Assembly (NCBI RefSeq): GCF_028807635.1
Contig: NZ_JARBAX010000002.1
Location: forward strand, 186,001 to 250,000
DNA length: 64,000 nt
Direction of reading: 5' to 3'
DNA from: Streptomyces spiramyceticus
Lineage (GTDB): Bacteria; Actinomycetota; Actinomycetes; Streptomycetales; Streptomycetaceae
Shown here: positions 27,666 to 35,736 of the stretch, piece after piece
How positions within the stretch are numbered: the stretch's first letter is position 1
How the letters are laid out: each line of letters opens with the position of its first letter
Notes under the pieces: model-generated
Seen by the model: only the letters and a program-made list of their open reading frames with translations
What the model was told of the DNA's origin: nothing
Databases searched by the model: none
Made by a program: the position numbers and the translations under genes

Positions 27666-29039
27666 ATGACACAGACCTCTGAGCGCTACTATCAAGGCGT
27701 GACGATTCAATACATTGTTGTGGAAAAGCTGTTCGGCGAACTTGATCATCACATCCCGATTCATACAGATGCGGGATTGACCTTGTTGCACGGGCCCAAC
27801 GGAGTTGGAAAGACGTCAATTCTTCGTGCCGTTGACTCCCTTTTTAACCAGCGTTTCTCTCGGCTGCGCTCGATGCCTCTCCAGGGCCTTGAGGTCGGGT
27901 TCGCCGACGGCGATATCATTCAAATTTCCTGGCGTGCCGAGCCGCCCGGCAAGAGTGTCGAGATCAGGCCTCACAGGACGGCTCTTGAGTTCCGGCTCAC
28001 GCCGCGTGGCGGTCGCCTAAAGAGGTGGACTTACAAGGGTGTGTCGCCTCGCGAGCTAGAGCTCCCTCTGGCCGCTATTGAGGATTTTGTGCCCAGTATC
28101 ACCCGGATTGGCCGCACAGAGTGGTTCGACTCGCACCTTAATCGCGCCCTGGACTTGGACGACGTTCTTCATGCCTATTCTAAGTTTCTGCCCGGACCTT
28201 CTGCCAGAAACGCAGCGCCCGACTGGTTGACCGAGAAGCTCTCCCTGAACCCCGTTTATCTGATTGAAGCTCAACGCCTCGTGGTGGCTGAGGATTCGCC
28301 CAGTCGCAGCAGGAAGCCCAAGAGTGATGCGGTGCAGGTCGCCACCGTCTCCTTGTATAAGAATGACCTGGCTGGAAAAATCCGTAATACTTTGGCGGAT
28401 TATGCAGACTACTCTCAATCCCTGGACAGCACTTTTCCAAATAGGCTGCTTTCGGGGTCGCATGGTTCACCTGCGCCGACCGACGAAGAGGTGCGAAATA
28501 GGTACACTGAGCAGGCTAATCGGAGGAGGAAATATGTCGAGATCGGACTGCTAGACGCGGGAGATGTGCTCCTGCTGCCGGAGAACCTCGATGACCGCGC
28601 GCTGGGAGTGTTGGGAACTTACCTGGATGATATCGATAAGAAGCTCGATAAGCTTGACGATCTAGCTGACCGGCTAGAGTTGTTTCTCGATATCGTCAAC
28701 CAGAAGCTCAGGAGGGTATGTATCGAAGTGGACCGCGAGAGCGGCCTGCTGGCTAAAACTCGAAAGGAGGGCTCAGAGATTGGTCTAGAGTCGCTCAGCT
28801 CGGGTGAACAGCAGGAGATAGTAATTGCCTACGGCCTCCTGTTTCGCGAGCAGGCCGGCACGCTCGTGCTCGTTGACGAGCCGGAGCTTTCGCTGCACGT
28901 TAGTTGGCAGCTGGATTTCATTCCAGATTTGCTCAAGATTGCACAAGTGGCAAAGCTTGATTTCGTTGCTGCTACACACAGCCCACAGATTATCAATGAT
29001 AGATGGGATTTGACCGTTGGCCTGTCTGATGGGATCTGA
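27666..29039 (+). CDS. AAA15-type ABC ATPase, AriA-like subunit of a PARIS-like defence pair
   Basis: 457 residues from ATG 27666; GTG 27700 is out of this frame. Walker A LLHGPNGVGKTS (about 40-51), a coiled middle region (about 310-350, DDIDKKLDKLDDLADRLELFL), ABC signature LSSGEQQE and Walker B TLVLVDEPELSLH near the C-terminus, then AATHSPQII. This is the AAA15/OLD-like layout. It is followed 3 bp later by a DUF4435 gene, the exact partner pair that defines the PARIS phage defence system. Codon use is clearly more AT-rich than flanking genes. Confidence 0.8.
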   Translation: MTQTSERYYQGVTIQYIVVEKLFGELDHHIPIHTDAGLTLLHGPNGVGKTSILRAVDSLFNQRFSRLRSMPLQGLEVGFADGDIIQISWRAEPPGKSVEIRPHRTALEFRLTPRGGRLKRWTYKGVSPRELELPLAAIEDFVPSITRIGRTEWFDSHLNRALDLDDVLHAYSKFLPGPSARNAAPDWLTEKLSLNPVYLIEAQRLVVAEDSPSRSRKPKSDAVQVATVSLYKNDLAGKIRNTLADYADYSQSLDSTFPNRLLSGSHGSPAPTDEEVRNRYTEQANRRRKYVEIGLLDAGDVLLLPENLDDRALGVLGTYLDDIDKKLDKLDDLADRLELFLDIVNQKLRRVCIEVDRESGLLAKTRKEGSEIGLESLSSGEQQEIVIAYGLLFREQAGTLVLVDEPELSLHVSWQLDFIPDLLKIAQVAKLDFVAATHSPQIINDRWDLTVGLSDGI

Positions 29040-29042
29040 CCG

Positions 29043-29900
29043 ATGCTAGATCTCCTCACGCCGGACACGATCGCGAACCAAGTTTCCATGCTGCGCCTAT
29101 CCATGCGCGGGCCAATTGTGCTAGTCGAGGGGAAGACCGACACACGAGTCTATAAACGCTTCTTCCTGCCGACCCCTCATGTGCGGTTGATATATTGCAA
29201 TGGAAAACCGGTACTCCGGGAGGCTATGGCTAAGCTGCGCGCTCGTCGTGACGATACCGGGGTATTGGGAATTTGCGACGCTGATTACGATCGCATCCTT
29301 CAGCGCCGCGCTGGGGAGAATGTATTTTATGCGGACCTGCACGACGCTGAAACCATGATCTGCTATTCGGATGCATTCGGGCGGGTGCATGAAGAGCTGT
29401 TCGACCAAGAGTCCTCAAGCGCTGAATTTCAGCGAGTTAGAGATGCTCTGTTTACTATCGCGGCAAAGATTGGCGCTATTCGTCTCTGGAATGAAGAGAA
29501 TAAGGCGTCTCTAAAATTTACTGGCCTTGATGCTGGGAACTACCTGACGGACCGGCAGCAGTTTGACATAGCGGGTTACGTGGCGGCTCTCCTGGAAAAC
29601 AGTCTATCTGCAAGAGTCGCGTCTAATCTGCTGCTAGATATTGCCGAAAGGTGTAACTCGTTGGCAGTCGCAGAGGTCGCATCGGGGCACGACTTTTGCG
29701 CCCTTTTGGCCGCAGAGGTTTCAATTACTCGCGCGAGTGATAAATTCACGATTCTGCCACAGGCCGTGGAAGCAATGTTGCGGTTGAGCTTTGACGATGC
29801 AAGTTTCTCGAAGACCGAGTTGGCGCTCAATCTGTCGCAATGGGAGCAATCAGCTGACCTGGATCTCATGACGGATACGGCGTGTCCGACCGTAGGATGA
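29043..29900 (+). CDS. DUF4435/TOPRIM nuclease, AriB-like effector of a PARIS-like pair
   Basis: 285 residues. The N-terminal TOPRIM core is visible: Glu29 in IVLVEGKTDTRVYKRFF and Asp79/Asp81/Asp83 in VLGICDADYDRI, then ENVFYADLHDAETM, typical of DUF4435. In described PARIS systems AriB is held by AriA and, when an anti-restriction phage protein is sensed, is released to cleave host tRNA and abort infection. That mechanism is known for E. coli PARIS; its use here is inference from the gene pair. Confidence 0.8.
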   Translation: MLDLLTPDTIANQVSMLRLSMRGPIVLVEGKTDTRVYKRFFLPTPHVRLIYCNGKPVLREAMAKLRARRDDTGVLGICDADYDRILQRRAGENVFYADLHDAETMICYSDAFGRVHEELFDQESSSAEFQRVRDALFTIAAKIGAIRLWNEENKASLKFTGLDAGNYLTDRQQFDIAGYVAALLENSLSARVASNLLLDIAERCNSLAVAEVASGHDFCALLAAEVSITRASDKFTILPQAVEAMLRLSFDDASFSKTELALNLSQWEQSADLDLMTDTACPTVG

Positions 29901-29943
29901 ATGGTGATTCGGGCTAGTACTAGCCGACTGTTCGCGAGCTGAG

Positions 29944-30039
29944 GTCGGTGGAGTCTCAAGGGCCCCGTCAAACCCACCAGCGATCTTGAAAACCGTCGTG
30001 GCGCGAGTCACCGTGGGTTCAAATCCCACACCCAACCGC
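29944..30039 (+). repeat. Repeat copy 1 containing the 3' part of a tRNA-Ser(UGA)
   Basis: Begins GTCGGTGGAGTCTCAAGGGC. From about 29981 it reads as a tRNA-Ser: anticodon arm with loop CTTGAAA (anticodon UGA), long variable arm, T arm GTGGG TTCAAAT CCCAC and an acceptor 3' strand. The D arm and a matching 5' acceptor strand are missing, so this is not a working tRNA. A 96-bp relative lies at 31997-32092. It is what an attachment site left by integration into a tRNA-Ser 3' end would look like. Confidence 0.75.
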
Positions 30040-30049
30040 TAGGCGAAAT

Positions 30050-30096
30050 GGCACCGGGCAGCACAACGGTCAGGGGCCGTTGTGCTGCCCGGTGCC
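30050..30096 (+). terminator. Perfect 20-bp hairpin after repeat copy 1
   Basis: Arms 30050-30069 and 30077-30096 are perfectly complementary (left arm GGCACCGGGCAGCACAACGG) around a 7-nt loop. It directly follows the tRNA-like 3' end, the place of a tRNA terminator. From here to 30361 no gene is seen; the sequence near 30110-30170 resembles that after the second tRNA-like copy, so the repeat unit extends beyond the hairpin. Confidence 0.8.
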
Positions 30097-30361
30097 CGCT
30101 GGTGTCCGCCGTTGCTCGAGGGTCCCCGCCTGATCGGGCACGGCTGCGGCACGACCGCCCTCTGATCCGCGACATCTGCTTTGTAAGCGCGGACGTGATC
30201 CGCAGCGAGAGCGCCCAGGTCACTCCGGTTGTAGCGGCAGCCACGGTCAACGACACATCTCGACTGCGGCGAGCGGTCGTTACTGACCGCACGATGTGGC
30301 ATCCGGTGCCGCCTAGGACACATTAGGCACCTGCGACGCTTCCGGTAGGTACGCTCAGCAC

Positions 30362-31423
30362 ATGACTCCGGAGGGGATTGCCAACGCAGTTGTTTCGGTA
30401 CTTGCTGCCGCTGGAACACTCGCAGGCGTAACTAGCCGCACGAGGCGGCGACGCAATGAGATCAAAGAGAACTTGAGTTTGGCAGAAGAGCTCCAGAAAA
30501 ACACAATCTTGCGTGATCACACCCCTGTCGTGGCCTGGCTGCACGGCAAAATTGCCCTGGATGTGGCCAGACTGTCAGGCCAGCCTATTGGAGCCCTAAA
30601 GAAACCGATTCCCAAAGGCGCTGTCGTTTTCGCCGGTATTCTCCTTGTGGCGTTCGGGGGCTGGACTTACTGGCTCAACAGGGACGGTTTCGTCTGGTAC
30701 TCGCTTGTGACCGGCGCTCTAGCCGCTTCTATGCTTATCTCAATTCTGGGTATGACGACCAATAGGGAGATTCCGTCAGGCACGGAAGGCGCCTTGCCGG
30801 ACGGGGCGATCCCCGTTGACGCTGGCTCTGCTTCGGACCAAGTGGTCGCGTCAGTCGCCATGGCGGCGATGGGCTCGGATGGGAGATATGATGATGACGG
30901 GCAGATCGGTGTGGCCTTTCGCTTCTGTCGCCACGTGATCGCAGGAGAAATCGACGAGGCTTTGCGGTTGGCCGACTCGAACTGGGTACTCTGCCGAATT
31001 CAGGCTTGGCTATGGAATGCTCGAAGCTTCCTCGGTGATGACGTAGCCCAACTGCGAACGATCGCAGACGCCATGATGAGCTCTCGCAGTGACCACGAAC
31101 TATGGGAGAATTTCGCGTCTTCCGAAGTCCAGAATTTCCAGGATGCTTGGGGCGAACTTGACCCGGATCAACTAGGTGGGGCAAGCAGGCGTCGGAGGGT
31201 TGGCCGCGATTATGACCTAGTAGTCCTAGCGCCGGTTGGTGAAAGTGGCGGGTACTTTGTTAACTCTCCCACCCCAGTACCGGGAGGTTTGACATACCTC
31301 ATGCACAACGTTGAGGGGAACTGGTTCCTAGCCAATCATCTGGGAGGGGCACCGCCGCAGCCAGGATTTCCTCCAACTTGGTGGGTGGTTGGGGATCCGA
31401 GCGTGCAAGAGCTTCCGGATTAA
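30362..31423 (+). CDS. Hypothetical membrane protein of the accessory region
   Basis: 353 residues from ATG 30362. A basic segment (SRTRRRRNEIKENL), then two membrane spans at about 83-103 and 109-128, then a large soluble C-terminal domain rich in Trp and Asp (DSNWVLCRIQAWLWNARSF; GNWFLANHLGGAPPQPGFPPTWW). No known domain recognised. The codon use is AT-rich like the PARIS-like genes. The partial repeat begins at the base after its stop codon. Confidence 0.6.
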   Translation: MTPEGIANAVVSVLAAAGTLAGVTSRTRRRRNEIKENLSLAEELQKNTILRDHTPVVAWLHGKIALDVARLSGQPIGALKKPIPKGAVVFAGILLVAFGGWTYWLNRDGFVWYSLVTGALAASMLISILGMTTNREIPSGTEGALPDGAIPVDAGSASDQVVASVAMAAMGSDGRYDDDGQIGVAFRFCRHVIAGEIDEALRLADSNWVLCRIQAWLWNARSFLGDDVAQLRTIADAMMSSRSDHELWENFASSEVQNFQDAWGELDPDQLGGASRRRRVGRDYDLVVLAPVGESGGYFVNSPTPVPGGLTYLMHNVEGNWFLANHLGGAPPQPGFPPTWWVVGDPSVQELPD

Positions 31424-31457
31424 GTCGGTGGAGTCTCAAGGGCTGAGTCAAGCCCGG
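31424..31457 (+). repeat. Partial copy of the tRNA-Ser-associated repeat
   Basis: GTCGGTGGAGTCTCAAGGGC starts right after the TAA of the membrane protein gene and is followed by GTCAAGCCC, as in the two full copies, but the tRNA-like part is missing. The remaining 31458-31735 stretch contains a GGCCGGCCGC-type GC-rich inverted repeat and no supported gene. Confidence 0.7.
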
Positions 31458-31735
31458 CGGCCTCTGCGAGTGGTTGAGGGCGCACTGGCCGGCCGCAGGC
31501 CTTGAACCTGTGAGCTCATCCTTATCAGGTCGATCAAAACGGCGCGCTCCCGATTCACCTGCCTCACAAGTACGCCCCGAACCGCCGTTGCTCGCCCCTG
31601 TTGGTGTCAGCCGCTGATGTCACGGCGTAGCGCAACCTTGCGAAGATGACCCGACCCCGACATCGGGCACGCCGGGGGTACACCCACATACGAGACGGTC
31701 CGGCGTTCCCGGTCGACAGGCTCCATGAGGTGATC

Positions 31736-31988
31736 ATGGAAGACAAGACCGAAACGGTGTGCCGGATCTGCGGATACGACGACGGAGACGTGCTGTACGA
31801 CGAGTACGGCTGCGCCACTTTCGTCATTTGTCCGTGCTGCCACAGTGAGTCCGGTATCGAGGATTGCAAGCTGTCAGGGGTCCGCGAGTCGCGCGGGCTG
31901 TGGAGCCAAGTGGGACTCGCCCAAGTACGGGCCGGCCGATTGGGATCTTCTGAAGCAGCTCTTGAATATCCCACCTGCGTGGCAGTGA
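31736..31988 (+). pseudogene. CPCC-type cysteine-rich protein gene, frameshifted
   Basis: From ATG 31736 the frame gives CRICGYDDGD and FVICPCCHSESGIED, a Cys-rich CPCC-family N-terminus (two zinc-knuckle-like CxxC pairs). After GVRESRG, near base 31900, similarity jumps to another frame, AKWDSPKYGPADWDLLKQLL then NIPPAWQ and TGA at 31986-31988, which is the usual C-terminus of this family. One extra base (or two lost) explains it. Either a real decayed gene or a sequencing error. Confidence 0.7.
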
Positions 31989-31996
31989 CCCGACAG

Positions 31997-32092
31997 GTCG
32001 TGGAGTCTCAATGGCCGCGTCAAGCCCACCAGCGGTCTTGAAAACCGTCGTGGCAGCGATGTCACCGTGGGTTCAAATCCCACACCCACCGC
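31997..32092 (+). repeat. Repeat copy 2 containing the 3' part of a tRNA-Ser(UGA)
   Basis: Starts GTCGTGGAGTCTCAATGG, 8 bp after the CPCC stop, and aligns with copy 1 over its whole 96 bp. The anticodon arm GCGGT-CTTGAAA-ACCGT, the long variable arm GTGGC/GTCAC, the T arm and the 3' acceptor strand ACCCACC are well formed. The 5' acceptor half (GGTGGGT expected) and the D arm are not present, so it is a tRNA 3'-end duplicate rather than a tRNA gene. Confidence 0.75.
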
Positions 32093-32097
32093 AGATG

Positions 32098-32134
32098 AAC
32101 GGCCCCTGACCAGGTGAATCGGTCGGGGACCGTT
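32098..32134 (+). terminator. Imperfect hairpin after repeat copy 2
   Basis: AACGGCCCCTGACC (32098-32111) pairs with GGTCGGGGACCGTT (32121-32134) with one mismatch and one G-U pair across a 9-nt loop. It is positioned like the hairpin after copy 1 and would terminate a tRNA transcript. Confidence 0.65.
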
Positions 32135-32952
32135 CTCATGTGCGCTGTCCGTCAACCACCGTGGTTCTCCGTCAGTCCCCGGTCGACCGGGCACGGCAGG
32201 GGCACGGTCACCTTCTGATCTGTAGGCCAAGGTTGCTGGGCTCAACCCGACTCTGCGGCAAAGTGGGCGTTCCACCAAGCGAAGATCCACCCTGACGCAG
32301 CGGCCGCCGTCCGGCCCTTACACCCCACCCAAAGCTTCATGGCGATCACCTTGCCCTTCTTGAGCCACTCAGAGAGATCGAATGACGTACAGATGGTGGT
32401 GGCGATGATCACGCACATTGCGATGGACACTACGGGCTCGGGAGTCGAGTTCAACCCAGCAACCCTGTGATTATCTCATGCGGCCAACCGACTACCGGCG
32501 CGTTCGTCATTCGCCCCTACCCACCACTCACCCGAGCTCCCATCCCGTCCGCCTTTGACCCACACACCGTGGAGCGGGCGTGGTTCAGGGTGTCAAGGTG
32601 GAGCGCGCCACTGTACGAACGACCTTGACGCCCTGGGCCGCGACTGCTCGGCTCTGCCTGGAGCGAAGGTGGTCGGGATGGGAGCCCACGACGCTCGCCA
32701 CGATGCGGCCGGCACTCGCCAACGGCGCCCCGTCCATCCCGGAGTCTGAGCGCCCCCGCCGGAGGCATGTCTTGAAGCCTCGGGCTTGGTTCTCGTCTCA
32801 TGCCCTCCGGGCCTGTCCAGTGTGGGCGCGCGTCGGCGGCGGCAGCGCCGAACGGGCCGAAGGCAGGAGCGCGGGCGCAGCCAGAGTTGGGAAGCGCGCC
32901 CGGCGAAGCGGAGCGCAGCCGGGTGCCTTGAACCCGTAAAGAAAGTTGTTAC
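32135..32952. other. Gene-poor stretch of the accessory region
   Basis: No firmly supported gene. A 70-codon minus-strand frame (32242-32454) has one hydrophobic stretch (VVSIAMCVIIATTI) but no clear ribosome binding site. An inverted repeat pairs 32586-32599 with 32622-32635, with one mismatch (G-U) in 14, across a 22-nt loop. From about 32,500 the composition returns to high GC. Confidence 0.45.
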
Positions 32953-34047
32953 TCAAACTTCGGCTGGGATGTGCCACAGCGGAGCTTGGTACTGCTCCGG
33001 GCGGCTGCTGAGCAGAAGAGACCTGAGGTCCTGGCGTTGAGTGCCGTTTAGGCCAAGAGCCTCAGTGATCCTGCGGAACGTCGTGTGCGTGATGCCTCGG
33101 TCGCGGGCCTCGGCCTCGAAGCGGTCGAGTTGGTGGAGTGTGCTCTCCGGGGAGAGCACCTGTTCCGGCTGGGAGCCGAGCCAAGTGGCCTTGTTGCGCT
33201 CGTAGTCGATCTCTGAGAATCCGCAGATCTCGCGGCTGTGCTGCTCGGCCTCTTCGAGGCTTTCGGTAGCCAGGATGGCTCGGGCGAGTTGGTTGCGGTT
33301 GAGCGCGTCGTCCAGCTCGGCTTCGTGGATCGTGGGGCCCTCGTCGGTGAGTGGGACTGGTAGGCCGGCGTCCCTGACTTCGCACAGGCCGCGGACGCCC
33401 CGGGCTGTAGCCGCGAGCATCGCCGTTGCTTCGGAGGGGTGCCATTCCAGCACCTGGCTGACCGGCTCGACGTGCTCGGCCGTGAGCGTGAGGGCGGGCG
33501 GTCCCATTCGCTCGCGTAGGTCTTCGGCGGGTAGTTCGCCGTCCAGGCCGGGGCCTGCGATGAGCAGTCGTACGCGGGCGTTGACCTGGCAGCAGGCCGC
33601 GAGTGTGAGGGCATCGGCCAGTGGACTGCGAAGAGTTGGCTCGTCGCCTCGGGCGAGGATGTCGCCGCCGACGTCCAGGAGGTCGATGGATTCAGGGGCC
33701 AGGTGCTCGGTAAGTTCTTCGAGCTGGCGTGTGATGCCCTCGGCGCCGTGATGCGGGTCGATGAGGGCGAAAGTGTGGGGCAACTCGGCGGCCAGCCTGG
33801 GAAGGGTGGCCCCTGCCGGAGCTACCGGCTTCGCGTCGGCCGGCACGGCTTGGACGCTTCTGGTGATCGGGCGGAGCCCAGTGAAGTTGGCCGGTCCCCG
33901 TGGACCCGGCAAGGGGTCGATCAAGAGGCGGTCCCACGCGTAAGTGAGGATCATCGCTGGGCTCTGTCCGCCGTACAGGGCGGCGTCGAGCATTGCGGCG
34001 GCGACAGCGTCGCCCCCTCCTCCTGCTGCCACGATCAAGCGCGTCAC
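32953..34047 (-). CDS. DUF1152-like protein of a GntR-controlled unit
   Basis: About 364 residues if translated from GTG 34047, which puts RLIVAAGGGGDAVAAAML at the very N-terminus as in DUF1152 proteins; GTG 34083 and ATG 34110 are alternatives, but the latter would place the operator inside the gene. FALIDPHHGAEGI and LLDVGGDILARGDEPTLRSPLADAL follow, a Rossmann-like acidic pattern. Function unknown. Divergent from the GntR gene across an AGTGG-type operator. Confidence 0.62.
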   Translation of the reverse strand: MTRLIVAAGGGGDAVAAAMLDAALYGGQSPAMILTYAWDRLLIDPLPGPRGPANFTGLRPITRSVQAVPADAKPVAPAGATLPRLAAELPHTFALIDPHHGAEGITRQLEELTEHLAPESIDLLDVGGDILARGDEPTLRSPLADALTLAACCQVNARVRLLIAGPGLDGELPAEDLRERMGPPALTLTAEHVEPVSQVLEWHPSEATAMLAATARGVRGLCEVRDAGLPVPLTDEGPTIHEAELDDALNRNQLARAILATESLEEAEQHSREICGFSEIDYERNKATWLGSQPEQVLSPESTLHQLDRFEAEARDRGITHTTFRRITEALGLNGTQRQDLRSLLLSSRPEQYQAPLWHIPAEV

Positions 34048-34085
34048 CCGGCTCAGCGTACGGGTTACGGGATGGCCACTCACTC

Positions 34086-34113
34086 TATAGTGGCCACTGG
34101 TCATAGCCACTTA
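34086..34113. promoter_or_regulatory. GntR operator and divergent promoter
   Basis: The palindrome AGTGGCCACT (34089-34098) overlaps TATAGT (34086-34091), a likely -10 for the GntR gene, and is followed by GCCACTTA (34106-34113). The same AGTGG/CCACT half-sites recur at 34925-34952. Binding here would repress both GntR itself and the DUF1152 gene. Confidence 0.6.
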
Positions 34114-34127
34114 AGGAAGGGGCTCCG

Positions 34128-34868
34128 ATGCCGAAGATTGAAGAGGCCCAGCCCAAGTACCTCCAGATCGCGCACCACATCCGCGATCAGATCTTGCGGG
34201 GCGACTTGCGGCCTGGTGATGAGGTTCCTTCCGAGCGGCAACTCGCTGCGGGCTGGGGCGTTTCGCGGCCGACGGCCGCGCGCTCACTGGAGGCGCTGAG
34301 CCATCAAGGTCTGGTCGAGAAGCGGCAGGGTTCGGGCACGTATGTGCGTGGTCTTGCGGTGAACCGTCGGGCTCGTGAGCTGTACGGCCGGGCCAAGCAG
34401 ACGGGCAAGATCTACACCCCCGGCGAGTACGCCGTGATCACGTCGGCCGGATGGCTGGAAGCGCCCGACTACGTTGCCGAGGCCCTGAATCTGGCAGCGG
34501 GTGCCCGCGCTGTTCACCGTCGCCGAGTGACCAAGGATCAGTCGGGGCCGATCAACTTGTCGACCTCATGGTTCGGCCCGGACGTGGGTGAACGCGCGCC
34601 GAAGCTCCGTGATCCGGACCGGATCCAGGAGGGCACGTTGATGTACGTCGAGACCATGACCGGGCGCCAAGGCAGCTATGCCGAGGATCGGATGTGCTCT
34701 CGGTTGGCCACCCAAGACGAGGCTTCCGACCTGGAGTTGGAGCCTGGTTCGGCTGTGCTGATCGTCCATCATGTCGTCTTCGACCTGCAGGACCGTCCGT
34801 TGGAGTTCGCGGAGGCGTCGTACCCGCCGAACCGTTGGGCGTTCGAGCAGGGCTACCCGATCAGTTAG
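34128..34868 (+). CDS. GntR-family regulator, HutC/UTRA type
   Basis: 246 residues preceded by AAGGAAGGGG. The N-terminal winged helix has YLQIAHHIRDQILRGDLRPGDEVPSERQLAAGWGVSRPTAARSLEAL and KRQGSGTYV (about 11-75); the rest is a UTRA ligand domain (ALNLAAGARAVHRRRVT; LELEPGSAVLIVHHVVFDLQDRPLEFAEASYPPNRW). Similar GntR proteins control integrative elements of actinomycetes (KorSA-like). Probably autoregulated through the flanking AGTGG boxes. Confidence 0.85.
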   Translation: MPKIEEAQPKYLQIAHHIRDQILRGDLRPGDEVPSERQLAAGWGVSRPTAARSLEALSHQGLVEKRQGSGTYVRGLAVNRRARELYGRAKQTGKIYTPGEYAVITSAGWLEAPDYVAEALNLAAGARAVHRRRVTKDQSGPINLSTSWFGPDVGERAPKLRDPDRIQEGTLMYVETMTGRQGSYAEDRMCSRLATQDEASDLELEPGSAVLIVHHVVFDLQDRPLEFAEASYPPNRWAFEQGYPIS

Positions 34869-34924
34869 AAGTCGCGCCTCTCTTGGCGAATTGCTTGCAG
34901 ACCTGAAGTGGCCAATGCCACTAT

Positions 34925-34952
34925 CCACTAAGTGGCTAAGGCCACTTAGTGG
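34925..34952. promoter_or_regulatory. Double-palindrome GntR operator
   Basis: CCACTAAGTGGC (34925-34936) and its perfect complement GCCACTTAGTGG (34941-34952) are separated by TAAG, and each arm is itself a near palindrome (CCACT-A-AGTGG). A further GTGGCCAATGCCAC lies just upstream (about 34909-34922). It immediately precedes the ribosome binding site of the zinc-finger gene, so a bound repressor would block that operon. Confidence 0.65.
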
Positions 34953-34965
34953 AAGGGGCGTGAGC

Positions 34966-35148
34966 GTGAGCCAGCAGCACGCGGAAGGGCGGCACGCCGA
35001 GCGGGAAGCGGCGTGCCGTGGGTGTCGAGGTCAGGGCTTCAATCGGGTCGGCTCACGTTCCGGCTTAGCGCTGCCTGCCGTCGACGTTCGCGCTCGTGCA
35101 ATGTCCAAGCGGCGCTGTCTGGACTGCGACGGCACCGGTAGGGAGTAG
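34966..35148 (+). CDS. Small DnaJ-type zinc-finger protein
   Basis: About 60 residues. GTG 34966 has GGAAGGGG at good distance; GTG 34960 is also possible. Two CxxCxGxG-like motifs, CRGCRGQGF and CLDCDGTGRE, could bind one zinc as in the DnaJ Cys-rich domain. Such short proteins recur beside GntR genes in streptomycete elements; function unknown. It lies 7 bp before the HATPase gene. Confidence 0.55.
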   Translation: MSQQHAEGRHAEREAACRGCRGQGFNRVGSRSGLALPAVDVRARAMSKRRCLDCDGTGRE

Positions 35149-35155
35149 GAAGCGC

Positions 35156-35599
35156 ATGAACGATGCCCATGGCAGTCCTGTCGGTCCTCCGGCTGTGCCG
35201 GTGTCCATCGGCGGGATGACCCTGTATCCGGTTCCTGAGTCCGTCGCGCGGGCGCGGCGCTGGTTCCGAAAGCTCATTGATCCGGAAGAGCTGACGTGCT
35301 CACTGGACGACTGCGTATTGATGATCTCCGAACTGGTCACGAACGCAGTTCTCTACGGGGAAGCGGAGGATCCTTGGCGCGTACGGGTGGAGTGGTGGCG
35401 CATCGGCCAGTCGCTGCGCGTGGACGTGCACAACCCAGGCTTCCCGGCCAAGGTGCGGATGCGTCAGCCCCCCGCCAATGACGCACACGGACGAGGACTG
35501 TGCCTGGTCAACGCGCTGGCTGACTCGTGGTGCGCCGGTCCCAGTCCCTTCGGCGGTACGCGGGTGTCCTTCTCGATCAACGATGCATGGAAGCCCTGA
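35156..35599 (+). CDS. ATP-binding regulatory protein (HATPase_c_2)
   Basis: 147 residues. Single GHKL domain: PVPESVARARRWFRKLI, N-box MISELVTNAVLYGEA, VDVHNPGFP, and G-box HGRGLCLVNALADSW. An RsbW-like anti-sigma factor type kinase fold. Co-transcribed with the small zinc-finger gene under the GntR-type operator. Distinct from the paralogue at 13.5-14.0 kb. Confidence 0.78.
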   Translation: MNDAHGSPVGPPAVPVSIGGMTLYPVPESVARARRWFRKLIDPEELTCSLDDCVLMISELVTNAVLYGEAEDPWRVRVEWWRIGQSLRVDVHNPGFPAKVRMRQPPANDAHGRGLCLVNALADSWCAGPSPFGGTRVSFSINDAWKP

Positions 35600-35736
35600 C
35601 TCGTCGCGGGGTCCTTCTATTGGCCGGCTCGGGGCGGCCTACTCGCGCAACTGGAGGCGCGGAAGGAGACCCGCGACTCCGCTCGGTAGGCAGAAATCCG
35701 TGGATCCTGGCCGATGTCAGATCTAGGCTGACCCGC

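Noticed and set aside
29850..30035. Small minus-strand ORF beginning MGVGFEPTVT
   Set aside because: A familiar spurious translation of the antisense of tRNA-Ser; not a gene.
29944..32092. Two complete tRNA-Ser(UGA) genes
   Set aside because: Only the anticodon, variable, T and 3' acceptor parts are present; the D arm and 5' acceptor strand are missing, so listed as repeats.
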